Shown in pieces: positions 34,384-46,553 of a DNA stretch of 64,000 bases. Source of the DNA: Acanthococcus lagerstroemiae (lineage: Eukaryota > Arthropoda > Insecta > Hemiptera > Eriococcidae); assembly GCA_031841125.1 (NCBI GenBank), contig CM063108.1, forward strand, positions 46,150,122 to 46,214,121. The letters are read 5' to 3'. The notes beneath the pieces are model-generated. The model searched no databases. It saw only the letters and a program-made list of their open reading frames with translations, and was not told the DNA's origin. The stretch's first letter is position 1, and each line of letters opens with the position of its first letter. A program made the translations under genes and the position numbers.

Positions 34384-34609
34384 TTCTAAGCCTATAACTC
34401 CTCAAGTATGACTTGTGAGTAAATTCTTGTAATAGGCTGCTTTGTAGAAAGTTTTACACGGAACATTTTTTTACTGGGGTATTTTCTTCCTAGAATATTA
34501 TAATTTTGAGAAAAATTAAGAAAATCGTATAAAATTTATTTTTCCGTAGAGCCCTTCATAAATAATGATGGAAGCTCCCAGTGTAGTGGCGGTGGGTTTC
34601 ACCACTAAT
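34384..34609 (-). repeat. Right terminal inverted repeat
   Basis: The inverted partner of 30,011-30,220. It also contains the uninterrupted equivalent of the RTE target (ATACTTGAGGAGTTATAGGC on the minus strand). Near its outer end TAGTGGTGAAACC and CCGCCACTA can fold into a short hairpin. Confidence 0.85.
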
Positions 34610-35043
34610 TATAGACATTCCAATCAAAATTAGTAATTCGCTTGGGTTACGTGGCTAATATCTAATCATTTATCAAACAAATGTGAATATGTAATACTTG
34701 GACGCGAAAAAATCGTAGTATCAATGTGCTATTGCTGCAAAATGCCTTTAAAGGAAAACTGCTTGTTAAAAATGCCCCTGTCACCTCCTCTCTTCTGTGA
34801 AGCGCCCTTTCAGTTTTCAGATTTCCCGGAGCGCCGTAAAAAGCCAGTCCGTGTGTGGGAGGACTGGAAAGTCAAAAGGCATAAGTATAAACCAGTAAAA
34901 GTTAAAATTTTTGAATTTTAGCCTTATATTACAAGACCACGTCTAAACCCTACTTAGGTATAGGTACCATATAAAAGTTTCTCAATATACTCTGTTGCAT
35001 CCAAACATTCTCATCTTAAGGCACAAGTAGGTACCCTTAAATG

Positions 35044-35255
35044 TTACTGGTTGGCTGAGTATATAGCGCGTTGTTCTCGGATTCCGGAGGTCTCGGGTTC
35101 GAGCCCACGTAGCAACTTGCCAGTTTTCGACCTAGGCCGGTTTTTCGGCCAGAAGAGAAGAGGGCTAAGATAGCCCTATAACAGCCTCTCCGACATCTCT
35201 GAAGTAATGTTCGAAAGGGCGGATTCCAGGGCTCGGGTTGAGGGCAAATTAGGAA
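35044..35255 (+). mobile_element. tRNA-derived SINE1, copy B
   Basis: Head ACTGGTTGGCTGAGTATATA corresponds to the tRNA A-box region, and GTCTCGGGTTCGAGCCCACG is a near-canonical B box. The body (CGACCTAGGCCGG, GGCCAGAAGAG, ACAGCCTCTCCGACATCTC) and the CCAGGGCTCGGGTTGAGGGC tail match copy A at 14,511-14,737. RNA polymerase III internal promoter is inferred from the boxes. Confidence 0.88.
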
Positions 35256-35765
35256 AAGAATTTAGAAAAGTGGCTCAGCAGAGGTGGAGAAATAGAAGCA
35301 AGACGCTTGCCACCTGTACTATTTACTTTCATAACTTTTTCTTATTGCTTGTCCAGTTTTAAAATGTCCATTAGCTGACTAGGTCGAAGTCTGAGTTGTC
35401 AAAATTGGCTCTGGGCTACAGCCCAGTCAGATCGTATGGTAAAACCGGCACTGATTGTGAGGGTGATACGAGAAGAAAAGAAATATACGAAGTATTTAAT
35501 GCATTGGCAAAGAAGCCTGTCACTACGAGCAAGCTGAATTATCTCATTTCCTCATTTACTATTACTTGGGATACCGAGTCCATGCAGCAAACACTAAATT
35601 GAACGGTCATGTTATCTTGAGTTTATGTTTCAATTCGATTATATGGCGAGTGGTGAAGTCGACAAAAGGTAAAGATAATATGTTTTATCTAAATGCATTT
35701 ATCTACCTATTTCATTCGAATATAATGCTACAAAACACGAAAATATGACGATGTGAGAAGCGTGA

Positions 35766-36484
35766 TAGTGAGAGACAGAAAAGTTCGGATACATGTGAAA
35801 AAAATATGTGGGAGCCAGAAAAAGAGACTGGGGAGGGAGAAAAAAATTGAAAAAATTAGTGGAGGGTAGAACAGGTCAACTTCTAACAGGAAACCGCAGA
35901 AATGTCCCCCCCCCCCCCGTAAGCCTGTGCACAAAGAATTGCAGCAAAACATAATATTCGAGCGGGACAAAAAGATTCGGACACTTTTGTAATCGCCATC
36001 GTAATACAGCTGAGTGCAAGTAAAAACATGGAGACAGCGTAGAGCGTCATAGAGCACCAATTTTTCGGAGACAGACCGAAAAATAAGTGCAGAACAAAGA
36101 AAAAACATGAAACATAATATATGTACACCACATTCTTGATCTTACATTTTCGTGAATAGGATCTCTCAAATGTTCTTTTGATGATCAAAATTGGATACCT
36201 GAATAGTTAAAGAATTACAGAATATAATGAGTCATATTGCGACGTTGTAGCGAGTTAGGTACGGGTTGACAAAATTTGAAACATAAAAATTCCTATGTCC
36301 ATTGTAATTAGCATCAGCGTGCGACCAGAAAGAAGCACCGTATTTGCGCACTGTCGCGAACTCATCAGTACAAGGAGCTATGATGATGTGGGTTAAAATC
36401 TCGTATTCTGTAATGCTTCTAGTTCCTTGTTCTGACACTCACATATGCTTTTCACAGGTGTCCGAATGTTTCTGCCTCTCACTG
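35766..36484. mobile_element. Tc1/mariner-like non-autonomous element
   Basis: Inverted ends of about 37 bp: TAGTGAGAGACAGAAAAGTT at left, and ACTGTGAGAGGCAG-type sequence at right when reversed (GCCTCTCACTG at 36,474-36,484). The right end is followed by TA; the left flank has GA, presumably mutated. The motif TTCGGACAC appears at both ends and again inside (near 35,975). A 13-base C run is at 35,906-35,918. No intact transposase; length 719 bp. Confidence 0.7.
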
Positions 36485-36486
36485 TA

Positions 36487-39400
36487 TGTAATGAAAGATG
36501 CGTAACGTCGTACAATTTGCTTCAGATTAAAATATTTAAAAAAGGAGAACACGTCCACGAGCCGAATATGGAGCGGAAATCGAGGTACGTACATTAGTCC
36601 AAGACATCCATGAGAAGGCGAGACAATGCCCAAACGAGAAACCGCCTGTAATAGTGGAAGAAATAATGTCGCAAGATCCTGGGAGGAGTAATTATGACTG
36701 TGCTGGAACGTAGTTCCTTGTATGAGTGATTTTGGGTGAACAGTTTTTGAACATACAGATTTTGGACATTATTTCCCTGGACAGAATGAGACGTGGACGC
36801 AATGTCTCCTTGGACGAAAGGTCGGGTAGCCAAAATATCTCTGAACAAAAAGAGGGAGATCCTCAGATATACATTCAAAGAAATCTCAGTTTTACTTCCA
36901 AATCTATAATTGCCCTAATATTTTTTAAAATTTTTTTTTCAAGAGAAAAAACTCTCTTAGACCTCTTTCCATATTTATTGATTTTGGTTTCCATCTACTG
37001 ACTACCATCACTTTTGTTTTTCTCTTGTTCATTTTCATTTTGTAATTTATTTATAATTTTTCATCCAACTTTTTCAATATTTTTTCTTTAATTCTTCTTT
37101 ACTTCTTTTCTTTCCAAGCTTATTTCAGCTTAAACGTGTAAAGATTCTGTTCTGCAAAAAGATGGGTGTTTTAGGGTGGACCATAGATGGCAAAACTGGC
37201 CATAGATGGGTGTTTTAAGTTTTTCTATTTTCAATTTCTAGGCAAGTGAATCATCTATATGAGCAGATGAACAAAGTCTCCCAGTCCTTCAGAACATAAA
37301 CAATGATGATAAGACGAATTTTATGGAGGAAAACTGATTCTTGTATTTTTAAATGGCGTTCAAAGTTGAAGAATCTCCTTAACCTGGCCAAAAGTGGACG
37401 ATATACCATACCTACGCCTGCTGGCCCTCTTTTCGCTGCTGTATTATTTATTCCATACTCCCAGTCCAAAAATCATTTTCTACTAGCTATCCTTATTCAA
37501 GGTTCTTACATTCCATATCCTTATTCTCAATTCTGATAGTTTCTCACTTGGTAATCTTCGCCCGGATATCCAAGTGGGAGACTTTTACGTCCGGAATTAT
37601 CATTTACTTTGTGAGTTGCCATCATAATTGTTGTGGCGGAGACGCATCTTCAGGGAAGAATATACTGATGTAGCTTCCCCTTTCTTTCATCAGGGTTAAT
37701 CTGTCGTTGTTTTCCTTCTCCTATCTGTTTTAAGTTCTTCTTTAATCCCCCTCACGGAGAGACTTTCAAGGGGGTTAGTCGAATTGGTCGTTCAGATTTA
37801 ATTTAAAAAATCTGTAGCATAATTCCCATTACTTTTTAGACAGACCTCGTATCTGCGAACTTGTTCAATGCGTAGGATCATATAAGTTCATATTATTAGA
37901 CCTAGCTTCTGCGCGAAGCCTAATATTCCTTTCCATTGCGCAAGGCCCTAAGCGGGAACTCCAGCTATCTTTAACGCCACCTCTGATTGCGAACTCTAAA
38001 AATCTAGTAACAGGTTGGGATCAACCATGTTCAGTTGGATTGTCAGTTTAATTCGATATAATTTTCTGGCCATTTCACCGTTTCATCGATTCTAAAACCC
38101 TTCGTCCTCTGTGAAATCTCTGCGCCACTATGCTGGCTCAAGCGAGCTCAAATCGAACATTTGTGTTCATCGGCTCGGCTACGTTGAAAACCTGCAGAAG
38201 TGCGCGAGCGGTTTCCGATCTTCCAGTGTTCCAAAAACTAGAAATGCATTCGAAACGTTCTTGGAAGAATTGTGAAAGCCTGAATCGAGATTCCTTTGTT
38301 GTCGCAGAGCCGTGATAGATTCTTCGACGCGGGGTTAGGAGGTTGAAATTAAAGAACCGTTATCTTTTCCTGGTATATTCGAAGGGTAGTTTCACAGAGG
38401 GGATGGTGAAGGTATTCTAAGGTGTGCGTGTTTCTCTATAGCATTCTACACATATATAGCTTCGGTGCAGCCAACACCGCTCTGGACGGGCTGCTTGTGT
38501 ATCTCTCGCATCGATGGCGCGGAAAAGGCGGCGAGTGGACCAAATGCCGAAGAGGGCTGTAAAAATCTGTAACTGACTGCGATGCTCCACCGAAAGGTAG
38601 ATCATGTGCACGATGAGGCTAATATAACGTCGTGCATTCGACTTCCAAACGACCTCCGACCAGTCGAGGGGTAGAAGACGGAATAATTAATAAACTTTAT
38701 ACGTCCGTTTCGTCCCGATCCAACGGCGCCGTTAAAATTAATTACCGAAATTTTATTACCGCCGGCTATCGGCGCTTCTCGAAATTTGTTAAAAATCAAA
38801 ACTGGACGTATAGAGAAAAAACAGGTCAGTGGGTTAGCAACTCGAATGAGAAAAAAAGGTCTCCGCGGGTCATTGTAAGAAAAAAAAAAAAAAGGTAAAG
38901 GTATTTGTGAACATTTTTGTAGTCAGGAAGTGTTATGACAAAATGTAACATCGACTCTATTATGCGGCCGCGTCGGTTGATTTTTCCAAATTAATTTCAC
39001 TTATTTTTTTTTTCAACCCCTGCAAGTGTAATTTTACCCTTGATTTTGTTTTCACGTTTGTGGGACAAAGACTACGCTAACTTTTTTTATTCGTCCTTTT
39101 GTTGCGACTAATTTGTATTATTACCCTCAGCGTTGAATCGCGCGGGCGAATTCGGGCAAGTTGGCAAATTTTTCATTCAAAATTGGTATGTACATACATT
39201 TTCGGATATCGTTAGGTGTATCTAGCGACTGGCTAATTCGAAAACGATATTATAAATTTGTTTACGTAATTAACGGCGCGCGACGGTTGGACACAGAAAA
39301 TCTACATCGAGACCATCTCGCATATTAGCCTTTCCCGTGTACACGGTTTTTTGGGAATCGATCTTGAAAGAAACCCTCGGAGCCATCCTGGAAACCACGA

Positions 39401-39599
39401 AAAACTATTAGGACTACGTTTTTTGTGAAACTCATGAAAAATAGATTAGTCACTTTCCCAGCTCCTATTATTCTAATTTCTCAACGTTTGCTCGACTTGG
39501 CCACCTGGGCCCTTCAGACTGACAGACTTTCGCGTTACTCTAACTGTCGTACTAATGATGTCTACATTTTGGTAAAAGTTGTCCAGAACGCTGTGTGTG
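36487..39599. other. Long gene-free stretch
   Basis: About 3.1 kb without a supportable gene. From 38,130 to 39,400 the sequence is CpG-rich (CGCCGTTAAAATTAATTACC, GCCGGCTATCGGCG), resembling the other CpG-rich blocks. Short frames there show no domain. Confidence 0.4.
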
Positions 39600-39835
39600 G
39601 TTGTCAGCTACCAAACTGGAGATGTGAATAGTGTGTGTGATTGTTAAAGAAATTATGAAGTTTAGAAATTCGATCAGTTTGAAAAAGCTGATGGATAAGA
39701 TTGATGAAATCAGCCTCGTGATGAGAACCTGTTTCAAGGATAGAGATGGTTAATTACCAAGTTGGAGATGTGAACAATACGTGAAGGTTAAAGAAATTAC
39801 AATGTAGTTCAGAAATTTGATCAGTTTAAAAAAAA
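39600..39835 (+). repeat. Diverged direct duplication, period about 150 bp
   Basis: TACCAAACTGGAGATGTGAA followed by GTTAAAGAAATTA and AATTCGATCAGTTT (39,609-39,680) recurs as TACCAAGTTGGAGATGTGAA ... AATTTGATCAGTTT (39,757-39,828). Two units, about 80% alike by eye. Non-coding. Confidence 0.65.
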
Positions 39836-40269
39836 CTGAACAATAACATTGATGGCATCGACTTCGAAGTTGAGTGTTTACAATGTGCTTAGAAGGTTAA
39901 GTAGACTCTCATGAACACATGTAAGACATGGAGATGGCTTACAGCTAGGACGCTGGGTTAACTTAGAGGCACGCTATAAGGTATTGCTGTCTGCATGCGC
40001 ACGCGAGGGGAAAGGCAAACGGTGCATTTGTCCAACTGGATTTTTACAAACTGCCTTACTTTTTATCAAATTTCTATTTAAAAAAAGCCCTCTTCCCATA
40101 AAATGTTCCGACCCCGTGGATTAAAGTCTGGCCACACTCATGGTGTCCTGAATATTGAGTCACTTTGGCAAGTGGAAACAGAAAAATAACGATAGTCCAC
40201 ATTTTCGGCGGAGGGTTTCCGCATACATCCTATAAGACTGTTTATTTTGAGTTGGGCATATTTCACTCG

Positions 40270-40405
40270 AGTAAATGAGTAACGAGTAATGAATTAATTA
40301 ATCGTTACTCGTGATCAAGAGTAATAAGTAATATTCATTACTCATACGTATGAGTGACGAGTGAATTACTCATGACTCATTACTTATTACTCTTAATAAT
40401 CATTA
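40270..40405. repeat. GAGTAATGA-rich imperfect palindrome
   Basis: Repeats of GAGTAA/TTACTC on both strands. AAGAGTAATAAGTAA (about 40,317) pairs exactly with TTACTTATTACTCTT (about 40,379), and the centre is ATACGTAT near 40,347. The structure could form a hairpin. It may be a degenerate MITE. Confidence 0.6.
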
Positions 40406-40875
40406 CTCATGGATCGAATTCCGTTCCAAAGTCGTAAAACCACAAACAACAAAGGTATCCGGGACGAGTGACAACAATACACAGTACATAATACAAGTCA
40501 GGGTTAGCAGGATTTAAATCCTCAGGCATTTTAAATCCACACTTCCAAAAATCCTGATTTTGGATTTCAGATCCTTTTTCAAAAACGATTTTGGATTTCG
40601 GATTCACCTCCTAATTATTAGCAAAAGATTTGCATTTTGATGATTCCAAAAATAATTAAAATTCAAAAATTGGGTGCGTGCAGCGCTGCGCTGCGGCAAA
40701 CACCCTAAAATTCATCATCTCATCAATTCAAACCTTACATATTATGACAGTGTTACATCCTTTTTGTTTTCGTATTTTGCAAACGCGAAGGAAGCCCATT
40801 TGGTCACCTGTTGGTAAATAAAAAGTTATAACGCTGAACGCCCAGTCCTAAAAATTTCTTTCGTTCTCTGATTAC

Positions 40876-41582
40876 TAGAGCTAGGAATTTTCGGCAATAA
40901 ACATTGGAAATTCGGCATTTAAAATTACAATTTTCGGCATTATTCGGCAATAACGAAAAGTAAGATTACAATATTAGAAGGAAACCAAAATTTTAATGAA
41001 AAATGGATGTTTACAAATAATATTAGAAAATTTTTTAATTGAACCTCACCACTAAAAAATGTTTCTCCGTGTTATCCTGTGTGAAACATGCATAGTTCCA
41101 TGAAAGAGTGAATTATTTAAATTTGTTAAGGTTTCGAGACCTGTGCTTTTCGTAAAAACTTGTTCAGCCTTTGTTTGCAGGCTATGTCCACGAGCACTCG
41201 GGATTTGATAAAGTTTTGATGAAACATCATGGACAGTCAGCAGTTGCTCGTTTAGGGAAAGGCCTCTCGTTTTCAGTTTTCGAATTGTGTTAGGCAGGAA
41301 GGACGAGTATAGGTTCAGATAAACGCGAGATCTGAGGCTAAATTTCTCTTGGTGGCAATTAGTGATTTCAGGGTTCGTGTCTGTTTGCAATACCAAATTT
41401 ATTGTTATGCGCAGATCATCGTTTTCGGCGTTATTCGGCATTCAATTCTAACTTCGGCATTTTTCGGCCAAATAAAATTTTTTCTCTGGCCTTGTACTAC
41501 CCTCATTCGTGTTCCACTTTGACTGCATTCTATCTACCCTCAAACAAACTCATTCGGCAAATGCCAGCAAATCCTAGCTCTA
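40876..41582. mobile_element. hAT element nested inside another hAT
   Basis: Ends TAGAGCTAGGAATTTTCGGC and AAATCCTAGCTCTA, flanked by perfect CTGATTAC duplications (40,868-40,875 and 41,583-41,590). TTCGGCATT motifs recur near both ends. It carries a transposase fragment on the minus strand (41,052-41,441). It must be younger than the outer element. Confidence 0.92.
41052..41441 (-). pseudogene. hAT transposase fragment
   Basis: A 129-codon minus-strand frame with KLKTRGLSLNEQLLTVHDVS then KLYQIPSARG and FTKSTGLETL. The spacing and hydrophobic pattern resemble the helical region of hAT transposases located between the catalytic parts. The resemblance is from memory and moderate. The DDE residues and C-terminal dimerisation domain are absent, so it is a fragment. 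Confidence 0.55.
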
Positions 41583-42019
41583 CTGATTACAATTGGCATT
41601 TTAGTGCTGAACTACAGACAACAGAAATTGTATGCGAACGTCCTTAGCCGATGGTAGATTGAAGATTGCGTGGGTGTTACTGCTGAGTTACTGAAATTTA
41701 GAAGTCAAAATTCAGATTATTGGATTTTGGATTTAAAATCCAAATTTTTCTGAAAATTGAGAGGATTTAGGATTTTGGATTTATATTTTGGAGTTCCCGG
41801 ATTTTGCCCATTCCTGATACAAGTGAAACATGTAACAAAGAACTACACTACTCTGTGATATGAACAGGCCTAGGCCTAGAGCATAGCGTATCGTTGATCA
41901 GTGCTATACCTATACGTAGTTCTAGCCAGAGGAGGCGTTGATTTCATTTGGACAGTTTATAACGCTCACGACTGTACTATTTAAATTTTTCTCTTTCTGA
42001 GATAGGGCGGAGAAAGCAG

Positions 42020-42330
42020 CCTTTAAGAATAGCTAAGCCTCTTCAATGCTCTCTCAGGAATCTTACAGGCTGTCTCAGACTTACTCATGACTCATGAAAC
42101 ATTTTCCCAACTTGCTTTAAGCTCACTGCGACTATTCAGAACTCGTTTATGACTCTTTATGACCGTTCCAAACTTGATGCTTTTCGTGATATTATCAAGA
42201 CTTGTATACCTAGATGGCAGTCTAAAATACTGAAATTAAGGCTCACTTGTACTGGTTCAGGACTCAGTAATACTTGTATCTCTGTAATGAGCCTGTCTCA
42301 CAGACTTGCCTCGGTATCAGTTTCACTCAT
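42020..42330 (+). repeat. Decamer-periodic array (copy 5)
   Basis: About 30 decamers: AAGCCTCTTC, CAGGAATCTT, CAGACTTACT, CAGAACTCGT, ATGACTCTTT, AAGACTTGTA, AGGCTCACTT, CAGGACTCAG, CAGACTTGCC, in nearly constant 10-bp register. Individual units are very diverged but the phase holds. Confidence 0.8.
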
Positions 42331-42769
42331 GCATTTATTTTATCTGTCTTCATCTTAGGAGGGACAATAAATGAAATACTTACTCGCATTGACTTTTTTC
42401 AAAATGCTTAGTAATTTACGTGATCAAATGGCGGAACCAAGTTCTCGAACTCATGTAAAAGCCTATTAGTGCCAGTGATTCTGCCTATCTTACTTTTTGC
42501 AAAGACAGAAAATTAAATTTTTAGTGATTTTTTTTTTAAATCGAAAAATATTCTCGAACTTGAGTGACGAAAATGGGCATTTCTTAACAGTAGTTTTATA
42601 ACACAATATCTCTATGACTTACCTAATTATAATCAGGAACAGATATTCTTGATGAAATAAACTCTGTAAAAAAGAAAAAAATTATAAGTGGGGTGCACAC
42701 TTAGAGGGTTAAGAAAATTTATTCATTATAAACATTCGTTAAAATACAGCTAAGATATCGTAGCACTGT
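42331..42769. other. Gene-free stretch
   Basis: Nothing identifiable between the two decamer arrays; AT-rich. Confidence 0.4.
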
Positions 42770-43173
42770 TGAGGATTCTGTTAGAACCCATGGAAAGATT
42801 AGTTAGGATTCTCTACCTCTGTTAGGATTCACTCAGACATAGTCAAGTTTTAAGGGCTGCAAAGCAGAGTCATTAGGAGGGAAGGGTATGAGAGTCATAA
42901 GATAGTTTAAAAAAGTCTTAATATTCAATATGGGTTTTAAAGTAATCTTGAATATTATTATTCAGTACTAGTACAATCTTCTGGAGCTTAGACATCGTCC
43001 TGAAATACTTTAATCCAATCTTCACAGGCATCCACATGGTTATAAGTAGTTGAAACGTGTCTTGATACCGTTTTAAAGGGTCTAAAACAGCCTGAAATCT
43101 GTCTAAAAGAATCTTTACGGTCCTAAACTACAGCTTTAGGAGTCTGAACACAGCACTGAGGAGTCTTAACCAA
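42770..43173 (-). repeat. Decamer-periodic array (copy 6, opposite strand)
   Basis: The complement of the family consensus on the plus strand: GAGGATTCTG, TTAGGATTCT, TAGGATTCAC, AAAGGGTCTA, AGGAGTCTGA, GAGGAGTCTT, in about 10-bp phase, densest at 42,770-42,850 and 43,060-43,170. The hAT element at 43,174 landed at its end. Confidence 0.7.
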
Positions 43174-44319
43174 CAGTGGCGTGCGATGATTTTTCCTAGG
43201 AGGTAAGCGATAAGCATACAGATGAAGTAAAAATCAGAATAAAAGTATGAAACGTGCTACTAAAGAACGGCATTGATGAAATTATTTAAATTGTCATATC
43301 CCTGTGTAGGGTCATTCCATATGCATTCATTCTTTTCTGTGACGAATAATAGACACAGGGACGTACTACCGAAGAGTTTTTCCGGGGGGGGGGGGGCAAA
43401 AATTGTGAAAGTCCCAAGTAACTCAACTCAAAATTACCTAGTATCAAAGCAAAAAAAAAAACTTTTCGACTCGGATTTTTCCAGCTCCGCCTGATTGAAA
43501 CTGTAAATTTTCCCAACCGCTAAGTGAAAAATTCTTATGAGGGGGAGGGGGTTGCCACCCCCTATTGATACGTTCCTGAATAGATATGACCAATAAAACA
43601 GTTTTCCACTATCTTCACAACGGTTAACCATAAAATGTTTTCATATTGTGATATGTGGCAATGTCTAGTAAAACTCAAACCACCTCTCTTTCGCTCAGTT
43701 TTTAAAAAAGGTAATTCTGGTTTAGGCTTCCCACCATTAATAATTTCTAATTGTTCATTAAGAGTAAGTCGCGAAAACGGGGTTTCAATAAGATCTCAAA
43801 TACGCATTTTGTAGTCAAAAAAGCACGGAGCATTCAAACATAACGCGTTGACTAGTAGAAGAACATAATCACGTTTCACTGTCAACTTTGACGTTCGTGT
43901 GTAGCCAAGTCGAGCCAAGCTTGACTCAAAGCGCTTCCAGAACACAACCAAACGCACAGGTTTCATCGCGTAAAACATGCTAGTGTGTTTTTGTGTCGGT
44001 TAGTACCATGGAGAGGGAGCGTAAGTCTTGCGATGTTGCGTGCAGTATGGAAAAGAAGCGTTAGATCCGATGCATACCTCGTTAGCCTATACGAATATAC
44101 GAATATACATGTACGAGGATTGCCGAACGCCTAACAGCATACATCTCCCGTGAATTTATTATATACCTAAGCATAAGCGTCAATACAGTCGCTGTTTTGC
44201 CGAATGTTTTATTTTTATTTGTTACAAGTTGAAGTTGATATTGTATATGAAAACTTTTTTTCTGGGGAATCTTCAGGGTAAGCGGTGCTTACCTTGCTTA
44301 CCTGGAATGCACGCCACTG
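43174..44319 (-). mobile_element. hAT element with TTF-zinc-finger transposase relic
   Basis: Ends CAGTGGCGTGCGATGAT and ATGCACGCCACTG form an inverted repeat. TTAACCAA (43,166-43,173) and TTAACCAG (44,320-44,327) match at 7 of 8 positions. The minus strand carries a broken transposase N-terminus (43,434-43,800). Length 1,146 bp, so most of the transposase is deleted. Confidence 0.9.
43434..43800 (-). pseudogene. hAT transposase N-terminus (TTF-type zinc finger, ZMYM1-like)
   Basis: Minus-strand codons give PFSRLTLNEQLEIINGGKPK, then RHCHISQYENILWLTV, a frameshift near 43,625, and CEDSGKLFYWSYLF. This is the order found at the start of TTF-zinc-finger hAT transposases (W-L-x-x-C ... LFCWPCLLF-type motif), although the second cysteines are replaced here. 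In the family it binds transposon ends. Two frame breaks and loss of the catalytic core make it dead. Confidence 0.75.
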
Positions 44320-44327
44320 TTAACCAG

Positions 44328-46545
44328 TCATTATCTTATTGAGTTTCGAAGAAGTTGGTCAGCATATGGAACAAATATGTCTCAATCACTTACATATGAA
44401 CACGATCAGATATTTAGAGGTTCTGGGTCCTAGAATTTGTGAAGGCTCCAATTTTCCCGAATTTTGAAATAAGAATCAAAATGCTAAAAAAAGCTTAGCA
44501 ATTTCAAAATTTGCGCTTTTCCAGAATGCCCAGAATACTAGATTTTAATGATTTTTCGACGTTTTGTAGGGATTTGGACCTCGAGGAATCCCTTCCAAAA
44601 AAAGGAAATAAGCGTGAACAAAAAAAAAGTATATTTCAAGAGGCTAAGTGACAGGTTTGAACCCTGACCGCTCACCATGGTTGCGGTCCTAGAAAAGAGT
44701 GATTGAGTTCATAATACTTTTCAAATAATTTAAGAATGTCTTTTTTGCCTGAGATCAGGTGCTGTGTCAGATCGTCTTCAAGGATTAAAAAATCTCGAAC
44801 CAGACGCTGAATCAGATCATTTCTAAGGACTTAAGATTCCCAGGGCTTCTAAAAATAAAGAATTCGGACAGGAAATCCCCTAAAAAATGCTTCACTCCCT
44901 CTGGAGGTATGATTGAAAAGCAAACTCAGGTGAAAAATTCCTCTCTCTAGTTCAAATTCTTGACCAAAATCACTGCCACCCTCAAGAAGCTGCACACAAA
45001 TACCCGTTACTCGAGTGAAAGAAAATAGTTCGCAAACGATCTTAAGGAATTCGTAGGTCTAAGAGGCTCACCCGCGACTGCACCCCTGACTTGCTCACGC
45101 GCTACTGAAATGGGTTGGCCGAGCAGTAAGTCAACCATTTCGGAATCCTCTAACTTCACGAGGTTATTTGAAAGACCAAACGGCCCGCGAATCGATCGCT
45201 CAATAGGTCACATCTATCACGCTGCTGCTTTCACTCGATCGTGAGAATTTTCACCTTTTCTCAAATCCATCGATCCGGTAAACAAATAATCGAAGAGACT
45301 GGAAAAAAGTTATTATTTTCTTAATTAAACCAGTCCAAATTGGTTTTGAAAAACGCGACGGCGAACCACCTGTACAAACATCCTCTACCCGGCCACATCT
45401 ACAGTCAGCTGTTAAGTTCTCTTCATCAGAGAACCGTGGGAACAGCATCCCTTCGCGAGATTTAATGCATCTGGGGGTACGTATAGATCATCAATTTCAG
45501 ATTTTATCCTTCTGTACGAATTCTTACACACTATTGTCTATCTGGTAAAGGGTCGTTTCAAATCCTTTATATCCTTTTAAACTTCCTTCCTGATTTCCGA
45601 ACCCTGCTATCCTTCGCTCCCTGTACTATCTGTTATACTTTTTTTTATTTCTTATACTCTTCGCTCTTTTTCGTCGCGGATTCTTTTATTAGCGAAACCG
45701 AACGTGAACAGATTTATAGATCGAGCCCCCGTTTCCATAATTAATACGCGAGGCCTACCTGACGCGACATCGGTTAGAAAATTTTTGGAGCAAGAAACGA
45801 GCAATTAGAAGGGCTTATAAGTATACAAGTAGAAAATGGGTGAACAGGTCGAGTGGAGTTGGTGAGCGCGAAATTCGACAGCGACGAAAATGGTTCGTTG
45901 ATTTTGGTCGTTACATTCAAACAGACAAGTTTTTTTTCCTTCTCTTTCATTAAGTTCAAAGGCGCAGAAATTCAATAGTTCATTCGTTCTGCACCAAGCC
46001 AGAATCGGCGAATATAAACTTCGGCTGCTTCCAATTGCGAATCTAGAGAGCAATACTGGGAGGGACAGTTCAGCATAATGATTTATTATAGTTACCCTCC
46101 CCCTCGAGAATTTCGATCATTTTTAATCCTCTTGATACTCAGTGAGTGAATGGGAAATACTCTGAGTTTTGAACGATTTTTACCTACTGCTGGCTTTACT
46201 TCATGCTTGAGTGTCACTGAACGTGAACGACTCGTTCCTCTCACTTCCTCCTTTTTCAAAATCGGGTCCACCACAGCAACTTAGAATGTTGGAATATCGG
46301 GGACTCGGAGCTGACGTCAAAATCTGAGCCGCTTTGACCAGACTCTGGCTCTGGAGTGAATTTGAATTCAGCTCAAACATCAAACATTCATTATTAGGGC
46401 CTCATTGTCTCAGTTTGTTCCTTTGACAAATGTACGTACATGTATATATGGCATAAAATGCTGATTATAGGCTCCTACTTGTTCAAACTGATACAATACT
46501 GGCACTTGCCGAGTTGGATGGAGTAAGAAAAAAAAAACTGGTAAT
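44328..46545. other. Gene-free stretch
   Basis: No supportable gene. Moderately CpG-rich between 45,060 and 45,450. Short frames without domains. Confidence 0.4.
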
Positions 46546-46553
46546 TTTGAAAT

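Larger units (their letters stand above)
30011..34610 (+). mobile_element. Decayed DNA transposon with PIN/XPG-like nuclease gene (Academ-like?)
   Basis: Long terminal inverted repeats at 30,011-30,220 (continuing 31,864-31,870) and 34,384-34,609 enclose a pseudogene for a nuclease-like protein on the plus strand. With the nested RTE removed, the element would be about 3 kb. The pairing of inverted ends with an XPG/FEN-type nuclease protein is reminiscent of the Academ superfamily, but I cannot confirm this by search. Exact ends and the target duplication are unclear; the inverted repeats fade into TAGTGGTGAAA versus AAGTGATGAAA. Confidence 0.65.
40499..41816. mobile_element. hAT element (outer), with a nested hAT
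   Basis: Begins CAGGGTTAGCAGGATTT and ends GGATTTTGCCCATTCCTG. A perfect ATACAAGT duplication flanks it (40,491-40,498 and 41,817-41,824). Subterminal repeats of TTTGGATTT/AAATCC occur at both ends. Without the nested element it would be about 600 bp and non-autonomous. Confidence 0.9.
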
